Of a DNA stretch of 64,000 bases, positions 1-10,903 are shown piece by piece. The position numbers were made by a program, and so were the translations under genes. This stretch comes from Pyrus communis (lineage: Eukaryota > Streptophyta > Magnoliopsida > Rosales > Rosaceae). Each line of letters begins with the position of its first letter. The first letter of the stretch is position 1. Where the stretch lies: the NCBI RefSeq assembly GCF_963583255.1, contig NC_084806.1, forward strand, positions 12,240,817 through 12,304,816, read 5' to 3'. A model generated the notes under the pieces. That model searched no databases. It was not told the origin of the DNA and was given only the letters and a program-made list of their open reading frames with translations.

Positions 1-345
1 GCAACTTCCTAATGCGTTCATAGTTATATGTGTCTGTCATCATTAGGTTAATTAATTAGAAGTAGAATATATACCCTATAACTCTTCCAAATGGGAATGG
101 AAGAGAAGAGTAAGGGCTGGTTTGGTATTGCTGTGCTTTGAAAAAAAGCTGCTTCTGTTGTGCTGTGAAAAAAAGCGGCTGTGAAAAAAAGCCAGCAGAG
201 TGTTTGGTAAACTTTTTTGTGAAAGTGCTTTTGGAAAAAAAAGCAGTATGATAGTGTTTGGTAAACTTTTATGTAAAACAGCTGTGACTGTGTAAAATGA
301 CCAAAAAGGGTATAATACTAGATGTGCCATTAATTTAATTTTCTT

Positions 346-1159
346 AACCAATAAAGGTGAATTACTAAATATACTTTATTTGTAAAACAAACATATTTAT
401 AAACTTTATCTTAAATATTAATTAGTACGACAAACTACTTCAATTGAAATATTTTAGACTGAATAGTTAGAATTCATTAGTACAATATTGTTAATGTACT
501 TAATTGGACATGAAGACATAGAACCATGCTCTGTAATTTGCTAATTGTATTTGTATGTATCCCTAAATGTAAATATATAAATCAAAATTGGAACCGTTAT
601 GATTCTCGACTTCTCTGCGATTTACTAAAACATGGGTATTAAAACGATTCCAATACTTAAATTTTTGTGTGTTTAGTAATACAAACGAAGTTTAAAACGG
701 GCTAAAAATCAAGAATCATATCAACTAACGGGGCTAGTTGAGAACTTCAACACAAACCAATCAGAGATAATAATGTTTTTTAATTTCTTATATGATAATG
801 CGTGATTAGCTTAGAATACTATCAGCACGGAATCCCTGTTACATTAGACATGCTGGTCTTCACTTATTGCTTGTCATTTATGGAGAAGGGTCCAAACTTC
901 CTATCAGGGTCTCACATCGACTCTTAAAGCCTACGCGCATGAGTTTGATTCTTCCTTGGGGAGCCTATCAACGAGTGTGACTAATATTTGCATGAAATGC
1001 ACCATAAATTTATCACCATCAGTCGTTACAAAGCACATAAATGACATGCAATCGACCCTAGCCTATGGAGCTTTTTGAAACTTACTGCAAATTGAGTACA
1101 AGTTGCAACAAATTTAACTTAAATCCGATGTTTATATGCTTACAATCGAAGCATTCGTT
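346..1159. other. AT-rich DNA, no gene seen
   Basis: There are no convincing coding segments, RNA genes or repeats. It lies between the left transposon-like end and the POLA2 pseudogene and may be part of the same captured block. Confidence 0.4.
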
Positions 1160-2494
1160 GTGTCAGGATTACCGTAGTACTCAAGCTCGACGAAAGTACC
1201 TCCTCCTTCTCCCTTGGCAAGTCTTCCCGGATTGACACAAATGCATTTAACCTGATCTTTCTCTTCACCTCTTTCGCCTAGGTTCAGTAACTATACTCAA
1301 AAAAGTAAAATCCCCGTTAGCTTCTGTAGGTAAACATTTCAACATCTTGGTTACATATCTCTCGGTCGCAAAATTTAAAACCCAATCTCTATCTGCGCGA
1401 GGTGAGGTGCACCTTTCTGTACGACTTATTGGAATTGCTTTGACATTGAAATTGGAATTGCTTTGACATTTACCTTCACAAAATACTTCATGTCAGAGGG
1501 TAAGATGAGAATATCTGGGATCAATGAGATGTTTAGAGCTTCGGGAGCAAGCGAAAAATCCAATGGAGTGTCTTCTGCTGGTGGATACAGAGGATAAAAG
1601 CTGTCCCAAAAAAATTGCAAAATAAGTTTAGAATATCAGATAGTAGAGCCCCTCAAACCATATAGACCTACTACCATCATGCGCTAGAACTTCTAAGAGA
1701 TTAGGACTTGCCTGCGTTGGCTAATTATATGGTTTGCAAGTCTACTCATGCGGTCACTGGTTTGAGAACATCCAGAGAGCATCAACCTATCTTGACCTGA
1801 AACCAGAATGTGGATGAAAACTTTATCCATATCATATCATACTTTGGCTTATCAATGCAACTAAAGCAGGGATCGAAAGATTTGTAACGCCGATAGATAA
1901 TATAAAATGGTCATGGATAGAGCTCAATCAAGTTACAGTTCATTTGTTTGCCAATCCATCTCTGTTGGCCAACCTTGTCTGCTAAATTAGAATCCAAGCC
2001 CTTCAGATAATAAAATTTTGGACTACCAAACTGATAATTCTAGCATCAACACTCACTTTAGCAAATTTACAGAGGCGGTCATTTTAAAGGTAAGTGCTTT
2101 GTTACCTGATCTGCCTCGAAAATCCCTGGATTTGTGAGACTGGTTATCTGAGTACGAATGGTAATATCACTTTAGTAAGCATAACTGCAGAAAATTAATG
2201 TGTTCTGAATGATGAAAGCTCGAAATCTACAAACATGTACCTGATGCTTAAGATCAGGTGGATGAATATCAAAGGCAGGCTGCACAACCAAGATATTACA
2301 TTCTATTATCATCTCAATGAATTGTTAACAAATTATTTACCTAAAAAAAAGGTAAGCAAATTAAACAGATATATACTACTTTTACTCAAAAGTAACATTA
2401 CCTGAGGGAAAACAAAATTGTGGTTAGCATCCCGTATAGATGGTACAAGAACAATGCGTGCATGCGAACCCATGTATTCAACATGATCTTGCAA
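1160..2494 (-). pseudogene. POLA2: DNA polymerase alpha subunit B (POLA2) fragment, multi-exon pseudogene
   Basis: Read on the minus strand, six exon-like segments in correct order encode pieces of the B subunit of the DNA polymerase alpha-primase complex, which acts at replication initiation. They are about 2494-2402 (DHVEYMGSHARIVLVPSIRD), 2279-2241 (PAFDIHPPDLKHQ), 2147-2106 (ITSLTNPGIFEADQ), about 1800-1715 (damaged, with stops and a loss between VLK and DRMSRLANH), about 1610-1466 (FYPLYPPAEDTPLDFSLAPE) and about 1262-1160 (VNPGRLAKGEGGGTFVELEY). AG acceptors and GT donors flank the first three. Upstream exons of the family and the extreme C-terminus are missing, and a 26 bp tandem duplication lies at 1430-1475. 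Introns are kept, so it is a DNA-level copy and not a retrocopy. It probably arrived by transposon capture, given the flanking ends. Confidence 0.82.
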
Positions 2495-3899
2495 CTGAAA
2501 ATAAGATGAAACGAAAAAGGGCATGAAAACCAACACATTGAAAATTTTGTTTTGTATTGTAATAATTATACAAAGCAAGTATGTAAAATGTTATAATAAT
2601 ACAAAGCAAGTATGAAGATTACCATTTGGAGGCCTAGAAAAGTTTAAATTTGGACCCATAGCTGCACAGGCACACATGATTTACCCAAAACTACCTCACA
2701 AGATTCTTCCGAGGCAGCAAAACTTTTATGTAAGCACAAAAACTAATAGCTTACTCATACAAAGTTTTACTTCGTAGCAAGCTCTTCAGTGGATAACGCA
2801 TTACTATCACCACACCCGCAGAGTGACTAGCCAGAAATCCTATCTAACAGGTGACCTTAGTGCTTTGACGGAATTATTTTACCATGAGGTCAATACATAT
2901 TTGTACATCTCAGTAACAAAGCTATCTCAAATTTCTATCTTAATTTCCTTCTTTAGCTCATTGATCACAAATACAGCGACTTAACAAATCCAAATTCTTT
3001 CAAACTTTCATCTTTTCTTTCATCACTCTAATGCACATCACTGCAACTATCCTTTTGCATTTAAAACCTTGAAAACCGAAATACCCAGCATTCTAAATCA
3101 CCAAATTTGACTAAAAATTGAAACAATATCCTAAAAGAAATTGAATCCAGACATCACCAACCCATAAAAGTAAGAGATTTTCAATAATCAACAGAGTCAA
3201 CAACAAAAGAAACATTAAATTAACAAATAAATGAATAATTAATCAGTTATGTAAGAAATCGGAAGTGTAAAACACACCTTGAGGGGTGGGTGGGGGGAGA
3301 TCGAGATGGGGCATTGAGATTGAAGGCTGTAACGGAAGAAATCGGACTCGTGAGGGCAGAGAGTAGAAGAAGAAACTAATCGAAACGAAGCTGCCAAGGC
3401 AGCGATATACAACAATATTACAGATTTATCCATAGACGGTGAACAACGATAACTAGTCGAATCGACGAATGGGAGGAGAAGAAGAAGGAAGAGGAGAACA
3501 GGGAAACGAAGAGGAGAACACAGGCGAGAAAAGGGCAAAATCGAAAAAATGGAAAAACCAAAATAAGGGTATGAAATTTTACGAGAAACAAAATCTGGGA
3601 TAAGAAGAATTGCAACGCAGCAAAAGAAAATAGCAGCCAAACCCTAACCTAAAAATTTAATTAATTAATTATAGCAAAAATTGAAAGCAAGTCGAGTAGT
3701 TGGTACCTGGAAGGCGACGGCGGTGTGGCGTTGAGAGTGACGGAGAGAAACGAAAAGGAGGAGGAGGAAGAGGTGCAGCGGCGGGAGTTTTTTGCAACAG
3801 AGAAGGAGAGAGTGCAGAGTGTAGGATCGGGAGAAGGAGAAAGGAGAAAGGAGGGGGCAGTTTTGGTAAATTGAAAAAATTCATTAATTGGGTACTGTA
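2495..3899. other. Unassigned DNA between POLA2 fragment and right transposon end
   Basis: The part at 3240-3660 is open on the minus strand and contains a hydrophobic stretch, but it resembles an A/G-rich (plus strand) leader more than a known protein. The stretch 3700-3890 is strongly purine-rich on the plus strand. I recognise no product. Confidence 0.35.
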
Positions 3900-4128
3900 G
3901 CTCCGCGTTTTGGAAAAATAAGCGGCTTCTGAAAGCTGCAAAATGCAACTTCCACTTTTTGGCTTTTTTTCATGTGAAACTTTGAAATAAAGCTGTTTTG
4001 GGATGTTTACCAAACACCAAAATCCTTATCAGCTTTTTTTCATGGCAGTTTTTTAAAAAATCACCTCAACCCCAAACTGGGGCTAAGTCAAACGTCGCAG
4101 TGAGTATATAAACTTAAGAATTATCCTT

Positions 4129-4205
4129 TTAGGAAAACCAAGAAGAGCAAGATGAAGGAACCTACGCTACCATATATTTTAGGAGAACCAAGAAGAGCAA
4201 GATGA
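4129..4205 (+). repeat. Short direct duplication (28 bp, two copies)
   Basis: The segment ending AGAAGAGCAAGATGA occurs at 4129-4156 and again at 4177-4205 with one difference, separated by about 20 bp. It looks like a small local duplication. Confidence 0.75.
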
Positions 4206-5690
4206 TTTTTTTTATAGTTACTTACTCAAATTTTTGTATTTTGCAGTATTTTATTGTTAATTTTAGATACATTTGTTTATTATTTTGAGGGTAATTTTTT
4301 TTTAGACTCAACAATACTCTTTCTACACCTAGCTAAAAAAAAAAACTCTCTGTAATTTCTATATTTACCCCTTATACTAAATAAAATAAGAAAATGAAAA
4401 TTAAATATCTTTCTACAGCCATTCAACCGAGATAGCACCCACATGCAGCACCACCACTCAACCACCACTTCAGACCTCCCTCTTCTTTCTCCTGCATATA
4501 GAAGTTAGGCGGGATTGCTAAATCAACCATCGCCTTCAACAACCCGACCCAACACAAAATCCATTTGACTCCATTTTGGACTTCTGCAACAAGTCGCTTA
4601 TGGAGTCGACGATGCAACTTAGTTTTGCCTCTTAACAGCAAGGCCCTATCACGCGCAAGAGAAGAAGGAAAGATTCACTGAACGTTTGGTGGAGTATCCA
4701 CCGCAAAGAATTGGTGGGTGTGGGAGAGGTGGGGGGAACACACTGAGAATATCAGGAAGCAAATAGTCGGTAGGAAGACAGACCCAACAAATACAGGAGG
4801 AGCCAGCGGAAGGCGAGAGAACAGTCGGGAAATGGGTATGATGAGCTCTTCTTTTTCCAGTTTATTTACGTTTATAATTTATGAGGGTAAACTAAAGAGT
4901 TTAGGTAACAAAATATTAAAGTTGGGTTTAGAGAGAGGAAAACTTGTCCAAATAAAATTTCTCTTATTTTTAATATACCACAAAATTAAGAGTGTTATTA
5001 GACCCACCACTTCAGTGTCTTATTTTTTCATCTACATGATAATCTCATCCACCATAAAAAAAATAAAAAAATAAAAAAATAATTTTCCCACACACCCTTA
5101 TTTCCAAAATAACCCTAATATATATTTTTTAAATAACTCTAATCCATCTTTGAATAATATTTATAAATAAATATATAAAAACAAAAAAGATGAAAGAAAA
5201 TGCAAGACCTAAGACCTTTACATTCATCATATTCTTCAAACCACGCGTGTCCTTCAAATCATGGCATCCATTTCATAATATCTTTTCCTACTAATCCCAA
5301 ATCTGCCACCTCGATCTCTCTCCAGATCCCCACCCTCTATTTTCACCGAGTTCCATATCTATGGCGGAATATTCCCGATAAACCCTAGTACTTACACCTA
5401 TCGTCGCCCCACAGAGACTCGTTTTCCCAAATCATTCTTCTTCCTCCTTTTCTGTCAAAGCCCCAAATCTCACCCTCAAGTCTCTTTTGCCTCCATTCAA
5501 GTTTCTCGCCCTTGTCTAGCACACACCCATTCCTTCCTCCAACCTTTTCGTCAATTCTAGCCCAAATCTTTCCTGGCCTCTCTCCACCGAAGGTACCACA
5601 CCCAACCCACCATTATTTATTTATTACTTTAAATTATTGTTTTTTTTTTTTCCAAAATTTTAGTACTTAATTAAATAAGAGTTTAAGAAT
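4206..5690. other. Non-coding DNA, no gene seen
   Basis: It is AT-rich at 4200-4420 and 5040-5180. The stretch 5190-5600 is C/T-rich on the plus strand and resembles a transcribed leader, with short open frames only. No domain could be recognised. Confidence 0.35.
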
Positions 5691-5694
5691 ATTA

Positions 5695-5860
5695 ACATGG
5701 GAGTCTTAACGAAACACTTCCGGTACTGTTTACTTTTAATGTTAAGAGCATTTTTACTCTAAAAAGTCACTTCTGATACTATTCACTTACAACCCATTTT
5801 TGTCATTTTGATTAAAATTTAAAGTTTTCAAGCCATTTTCATCAGTTTTCCTTAGTAACA
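5695..5860. repeat. MITE-like repeat
   Basis: This segment with GGTACTGTTTACTTTTAATG and TACTATTCACTTACAACC phrases looks like a short miniature transposon, with two similar internal blocks about 65 bp apart. The ends and target duplication are not clear. Confidence 0.35.
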
Positions 5861-6861
5861 TTTCATTAAATGGTGGAGAGGGAAATAGGACATAGGGGTG
5901 GGAATATCAGTGCTCAAAATTAATTGAATGTATACATGAGTTTATAATATATATTATGAAAGAACAATAAACTTTATGTATGAAAAAGTTTAAGAATATT
6001 AAAAAAATCTATAAAATATATAGAATTTCATAATTACGTTTCAAAATTTTCGAAATTACTCAAATTTAAAGTTTATAATTTGAAAATTGTGATCCAATCC
6101 GATTTGATTCCTAAATTTTAAAATGAAAATTAGAAACATCATTTTCAATCCAATCCTTCAGAAAATCACCTCTATAACAGATTCATGTACATTTATGTTG
6201 GAAAACAGAGCCCAATAAGCCCAGGTTGCAGCTCAACGCTTCCACGCTTGTAAAACCCCAGGCGGCATTTTCTAAGAGTAGTTCCAGCCCTCACCATTTG
6301 GACCGGCACCAAGTGAAAAAACAGCCTGGCACCCTGTCCATCACCTCCAGCCCGCAAAACAGCCTGGCACCCAGCCTAAGCCAGGCAGCAGCTCAGCCCA
6401 TTTCGGACAGACCCAGAAGCCGGTCCAAAAGGCTAACGCGTGCACAACACTCGCGACTGGGCGCGAGTAGCCGACAACCATTGCAGGCAGTAGGGCCCGC
6501 TTCTCAGGCCACTTGCATATACCCGGCTGAGGGCTACATGGCCCTCCTCAGAGTCGTTGGATTTCCAACGGCTAGTTTTTGTAGGCCGTTGGATTTCCAA
6601 CGGTAAAAAAAATTTAAATTTGACCTTTAAATTGGACCGTCTGATCACAGATCAATGGTCCACGTTTTTTTCACCAAAAAAAAAAAAAAAAAAAAAAAGG
6701 CCCAACGGTCAGAAATTTGACCGTTGGCTGTTGGATTTGATTATTTTTCAAATCCAACGGTTTAGATTAATTACAACATTAAAATTTATTAAAAATTAAT
6801 TAAAAATTGTGAATTTTTTTTTAAAAAATACTGAAAATTTTTTAAAAATTAATTTTTTTTC

Positions 6862-6869
6862 TATAAATA
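6862..6869 (+). promoter_or_regulatory. TATA box of the Harbinger SANT/Myb-like gene
   Basis: TATAAATA lies about 100 bp before the ATG at 6967, a usual plant spacing, inside an AT-rich stretch. Confidence 0.55.
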
Positions 6870-6966
6870 CCTAACCTTCATCTTCCACCTTACACCACAT
6901 TTCAATATTTTCTACACTTTCTATACTTTCTACATTTGAATATTTTGTACACTTTGAGAGAAAAAA

Positions 6967-8266
6967 ATGATTTCGTGGACGCTCACTGAAGATGTTACGT
7001 TGTGTGAATGTTGGGTTCGCACTACTCATGATCCGATTACGGGTAATGAGATGGATAAGCGAGAAATGTGGAGTAAAATTACGAAATCGTTTTGCGATGT
7101 ACATGGAAAAGATGTACATCGAAAAGATGCCAGATCTAGTCAAGGTCTTCAAGGTCGTTGGAAAAACTCAACGCATCCTTTACTTGTTGGAAAAACGCCA
7201 TCTCTCATGCTTCTGTAATTTGCGTAGTGGGACAAGTTTAGCGGATGAAGTAACAATATTTTTATTTATTTATATGCATTCCACCCACATCAATATTTTA
7301 ATTTATTTAATTTCTTATGTAATTTCTATGTAATATGCATTTCACGTCTATCAATATTTTAATTTATTTATTTGTGTTACACCCACATCAATATTTTAAT
7401 TTATTTAATTTCTTATGTAATTTCTATGTAATTTCTTATGTAATTTATATGCATTCCACGTCTATTAATATTTTAATTTATTTATTTGTGTTACACCCGT
7501 ATTTTTTAATACTATCTTATCCCACATTTTTATAGACACTATAAGCACAAGCATTCTACAATGCAAAGAACCATAACAAATCATTCAACAAATGGGAATG
7601 TTGGCAAATTGTCAAAGATTGCCTTAGATACAAAATTGTGGCAACCGGTCCAGAAGTTGTCATGCACAGTATGGGTCTACACAGTTCGCCAGAAGCAGAC
7701 ACAACCGAACAAGAAGCCAACACATTTGAAGACACAGAAGGGACGCCTGAACAAGTGCCAGAGACCCAACCGACTCGTCAGTCCCTCAGGCCTCAAGGTA
7801 AAAAGGCATCAAAGAAAAAAGGTAGTTCTTCCAAAAATGACTACACTAAATATATGAAGGAACTTACTCGTCAAGGTGAACTGAACATGGCATGGGAAAA
7901 GGTTAGAGGTGAGGAAAAAGCTACTGCTATGGCAGCAATAATAACAGCTACTGAGGCTCGTGATGCGGCGGCTGAGAGACAAAAAAAATAGTTAATCGAG
8001 AGAACGAGATGATTAGAGAAGCACTTCATCGAGAGAATAAGATGCTTAGAGAAGAAAGAATGACTCAAACAGATCGTGACACTATGAACAAGTCTCTAGT
8101 AGGACTGTCTCCGAATTCAAAATATTTTTGGACATCAGAAAAAAGAGATGTCGTGCGAAGGAGGCGTGTAAGAGATGCCGAAACAAGTCAAGGGGGTTCC
8201 AGCTACAGAAATCCTAGCAACCAAGATCCTAGCACCACATATCCTAACTCCACAGACTTTGTATAA
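6967..8266 (+). pseudogene. Harbinger ORF1: SANT/Myb-like DNA-binding protein, frameshifted
   Basis: Family members bind the transposon ends and bring in the transposase. Exon 1 runs from the ATG at 6967 to about 7246 and encodes a trihelix/Myb-like segment (WTLTEDVTLCECW near the start, LQGRWK near residue 65). An intron of about 300 bp with GT at 7247 follows. Exon 2 (about 7560-8266) encodes a charged C-terminal part with WECWQIVKDC, a basic stretch, an Ala/Glu-rich helix and NSKYFWTSEKRDVVRRRR. The frame is lost at three places: after GRWK near 7160, near 7217, and at an A run near 7981-7988. Each needs only one added A or T in a homopolymer to restore the neighbouring frame. They could be true decay or consensus errors of the assembly. 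Confidence 0.8.
7255..7500 (+). repeat. AT-rich imperfect tandem repeat in ORF1 intron
   Basis: A unit of about 60 bp with CACATCAATATTTTAATTTA and TTTCTTATGTAATTTCTATG phrases recurs three to four times. It lies in the presumed intron of the SANT/Myb-like gene. A related pattern follows the gene at 8270-8450. Confidence 0.7.
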
Positions 8267-8269
8267 TTT

Positions 8270-8450
8270 CGCATTTATTTGTACTACTTTATGTAATTTC
8301 TTATGTAATTTCTTATTTCCTTTTACAACTTTATTTAATTTCTTATTTATTTTTAGAACTTTATTTAATTTCTTAATGTAATTTCTTATTTACTTTTACA
8401 ACTTTATTTAATTTCTTATGTAATTTCTTATTTATTTTTAGAACTTTATT
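8270..8450 (+). repeat. AT-rich tandem repeat between the convergent Harbinger genes
   Basis: Units of roughly 30-45 bp built from ACTTTATTTAATTTCTTATG recur about four times. It lies in the 3' region shared by the two convergent genes and may contain their polyadenylation signals; that role is inferred. Confidence 0.6.
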
Positions 8451-8578
8451 TAAAATTACACCAAATAACATTACATAACCTCACCATTTAAACTTAAAAA
8501 AAAAAAAACACACTAAAAAAAAAAAAACACACCAAATAACATTACAATACACTTTATTCTTTAACCACAAGCCTTATT

Positions 8579-9984
8579 TTAATTATCTTCGCCTTCGTGC
8601 AATCTCCACTGATGGTCAATCAAGTCATTTTGACGGGTTATGTGCCAGTATGGCTTTTGCAATGAAGTGTACCGTTGAACGATCAATTCATTGTAACGTC
8701 CATCCCGTTCCAACGGCTCGTGTTGCACGGGATCTTCGGTCCGGTCATGAGCATAGTAGATTTGTGTTCTTGAGTTGTTCATCGGATCCAGCTCGTATTC
8801 ATCGACGGCATCATAATCATACTCGTCTTCAACAATCATGTTGTGGAGAATAATACACGTCATCATGATGGATCGAAGAGCCTCGACATCAAACATTCTA
8901 GCTGCAGCCTGACAATGGCCCAACGAGCTTGCAGGATACCAAAACAATGCTCAACATCCTTCCTACACCATTCTTGACACTTTGCGAAGTGTTTCTCTTT
9001 TTCACTCTACGGATGTGGCACTGTTTTGACAAATGTTAATCACCTTGGGTAAATACCATCTGCAAGGTAGTATGGTCCCTCGTATTTATTACCATTAACC
9101 CAATATGTGCATCTTGGTCCATTTCCTTGTAGCAGTTCGTCAAACACTGGAGATTGGGTAAGGACATTTAGGTCATTCTGAGCTCCTGGAACACCAAAAA
9201 AAGCATGTCAAATCCATGTATCAAAAGAAGCCACCGCTTCCAAAATGATGTTTTGGGCTCTTTTTCTGTCGCTATAAGCTCCTTACCACGCATTTGGACA
9301 GTTTTTCAATGTCCAGTGCATGCAGTCGATGCTTCCAATCATGCCAGAGAAGCCTCGCATCTCATCCTTCCTTAGAAGCCTTCGCATGTCCCTTGGTGTG
9401 GGTTGCCGAAGGTACTCATTGGTGCAGAGGGCTTCAATTGTAGAACAAAACCGCATCAGGGACTCCAGAACTGTTGTTTTTCCCATCCTTGCGATCTCAT
9501 CCACTTGATCTGCAGATGCTCCATATGCAAGCATTCGCAAGGCAGCCGTAATTTTTTGCTCAGGAAGAAGACCTAGAACATGAAAAACATCCTCTTTTTG
9601 CACAAAATATGGATTATGGTTGGAAACATCACTCATGATTTTATCGAATAAAATTCGTTGCATTCTAAAACGACATCTAAAAACATGATCAGGGAAAACG
9701 CTGTTGGGAATAAAATAATCTTCCAAGAGATCTTTACCTTGTCTTTCCCTTCTTCTATTGATGTTTGCCGTACGTCTGGGTTTGGCTATCTGACCCATAG
9801 CTTCCATGATACGGCGGGAATGTGAGGCCCTCCGCCTTCTATGGTGATCATCCTCATCCTCCTCTATTGCGAAGGCCTCATCTCCACCTCCACCTTGGTC
9901 AAGATTGACCAATTCTTCCTGTTGTGCCAACAACCTTTTATGCTGCTCTTGCAACTGTTTATACGCTCTCCTTGAAGAAGACAT
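8579..9984 (-). pseudogene. PIF/Harbinger DDE transposase, interrupted
   Basis: It would cut and paste the element through a DDE-type nuclease. The ATG at 9984 opens a 233-codon frame with a coiled N-terminus (QLQEQHKRLLAQQEELVNL), an acidic and basic linker, and the Harbinger helix-turn-helix region (GASADQVDEIARMGKTTVLE). The first catalytic Asp lies in GSIDCMHW near the end of that frame. A TAA follows NCPNAW (about 9282). The reading continues in the same frame with FFGVPGAQNDLNVL (second Asp), then further stops and a frameshift near 8945. The C-terminal frame 8947-8579 holds ARMFDVEALRSIMMTCIILH. The parts fit a full-length transposase of about 460 residues. Not functional as it stands. 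Confidence 0.88.
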
Positions 9985-10072
9985 TGTAAGAACTCAAGAT
10001 TTGAAAACGATAAAGAAGAATTCTGAGCTAAAAGATTGAGTTTAGTGTGAGGATGAATGTAGGGATGTAGGG

Positions 10073-10080
10073 TTTATATA
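10073..10080 (-). promoter_or_regulatory. TATA box of the Harbinger transposase gene
   Basis: TATATAAA on the minus strand lies about 90 bp upstream of the transposase ATG at 9984, with the G-box repeat array directly upstream of it. Confidence 0.6.
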
Positions 10081-10104
10081 GACAAAAAAGAAGAAGATGA
10101 GGTT

Positions 10105-10445
10105 CTGGATAATGTCACGTGGCACTACGTGATTGGTTGAAAATCTTATCGAAATCTTGGCTAAATTATTGTAAATAGGAAGTGACACGTGGCGTGTCGG
10201 GATTGGTTGAAAATATTATCAGAAATCTATCTACAAAATAGTACGTTCGGATAATGACACGTGGCGTGATAAGATTGGTTAAAAATCTTATCGAAATCTT
10301 GCCTAAATTATTGTAAACAAGAAGTGACACGTGGGTTGTCGGGATTGGTTGAAAATCTTAGCGGAAATCTATTCAAACAATAGTACGTTCGGATAATGAC
10401 ACGTGACGTGACGAGATTGGTTAAAAATCCTATCCGAAATTAAAA
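10105..10445 (-). repeat. 71 bp tandem repeat with CACGTG (G-box) and CCAAT motifs
   Basis: CACGTG occurs at 10116, 10186, 10258, 10328 and 10400, spaced 70-72 bp, each followed about 15-20 bp later by ATTGGTT (CCAAT on the minus strand). Alternate copies are more alike, so the real unit is a dimer of about 142 bp. The array lies just upstream of the transposase TATA box. In plants CACGTG is bound by bZIP and bHLH factors and CCAAT by NF-Y; a regulatory role here is inferred. It could equally serve as subterminal transposase binding repeats. Confidence 0.8.
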
Positions 10446-10689
10446 CTATTTATTTATTTATTATTTTATAAAAAAATTATTTAATATTTTAAATGGACTG
10501 GATACCAACGCATTTTGTAGGGGTGAAGATCGTTTGTGCCAGCACATTTTTAGACTGGGTGCCAGCATATTTTTTTTGGTGTGGAGATACTTTGACCTAT
10601 TACTGTTCATTGAGTCTATTACCATTCACTAAAGTGGATAAATAGGCTGAATACTGGCGCAAAATCTTTAGGGGTGCAGTTGCTCTAAA

Positions 10690-10868
10690 GTCTCTACTGT
10701 ATTCTGAATCTCAACTTCTCTTCTCCTTGTAAAATCTGCACTTGCGCTTCTTCTTCTCACCCAGGTATTCCTTCTTCCTTTAATTTCTTTTTCTATTTTT
10801 ATTTGACTACTTGGGATTTAACTAAGCTTATAATATTGAGAAATTTCTCCTTTTTTCAGTGGAAAATC

Positions 10869-10903
<35 letters not shown>

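Larger units (their letters stand above)
113..4085. mobile_element. Putative non-autonomous DNA transposon (hAT-like ends) carrying gene fragments
   Basis: The left end (113-345) and the right end (about 3900-4085) are imperfect inverted copies: GGGCTGGTTTGG at the left faces CCAAACTGGGGCT at the right. Both carry repeated AAAAAAAGC and GTTTGGTAAAC motifs just inside the ends (left at about 200 and 256, right at 4006-4019). Such ends are typical of short hAT-type elements in plants. I found no convincing 8 bp target duplication, so the block could also be two separate short elements flanking ordinary DNA. Between the ends lies a DNA polymerase alpha subunit B pseudogene. No transposase is visible. 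Confidence 0.5.
6276..10685. mobile_element. PIF/Harbinger transposon, two-gene, degenerate
   Basis: The target duplication TAA is seen at 6273-6275 and 10686-10688. Imperfect terminal inverted repeats follow: GAGTAGTTCCAGCCCT at the left against GAGCAACTGCACCCCT, read inward, at the right (11 of 16 match). The element is 4410 bp and holds the two genes expected of this superfamily in convergent orientation: a SANT/Myb-like DNA-binding protein gene (plus strand, 6967-8266) and a DDE transposase gene (minus strand, 8579-9984). Both are broken by frameshifts or stops, so this copy is non-autonomous today. It sits directly upstream of the RRP41-like transcript start region. Confidence 0.9.

Noticed and set aside
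3239..3640. Secreted or membrane protein gene on the minus strand (133 codons)
   Set aside because: The hydrophobic stretch comes from a purine/pyrimidine-biased leader-like sequence; no domain and no supporting splice context.
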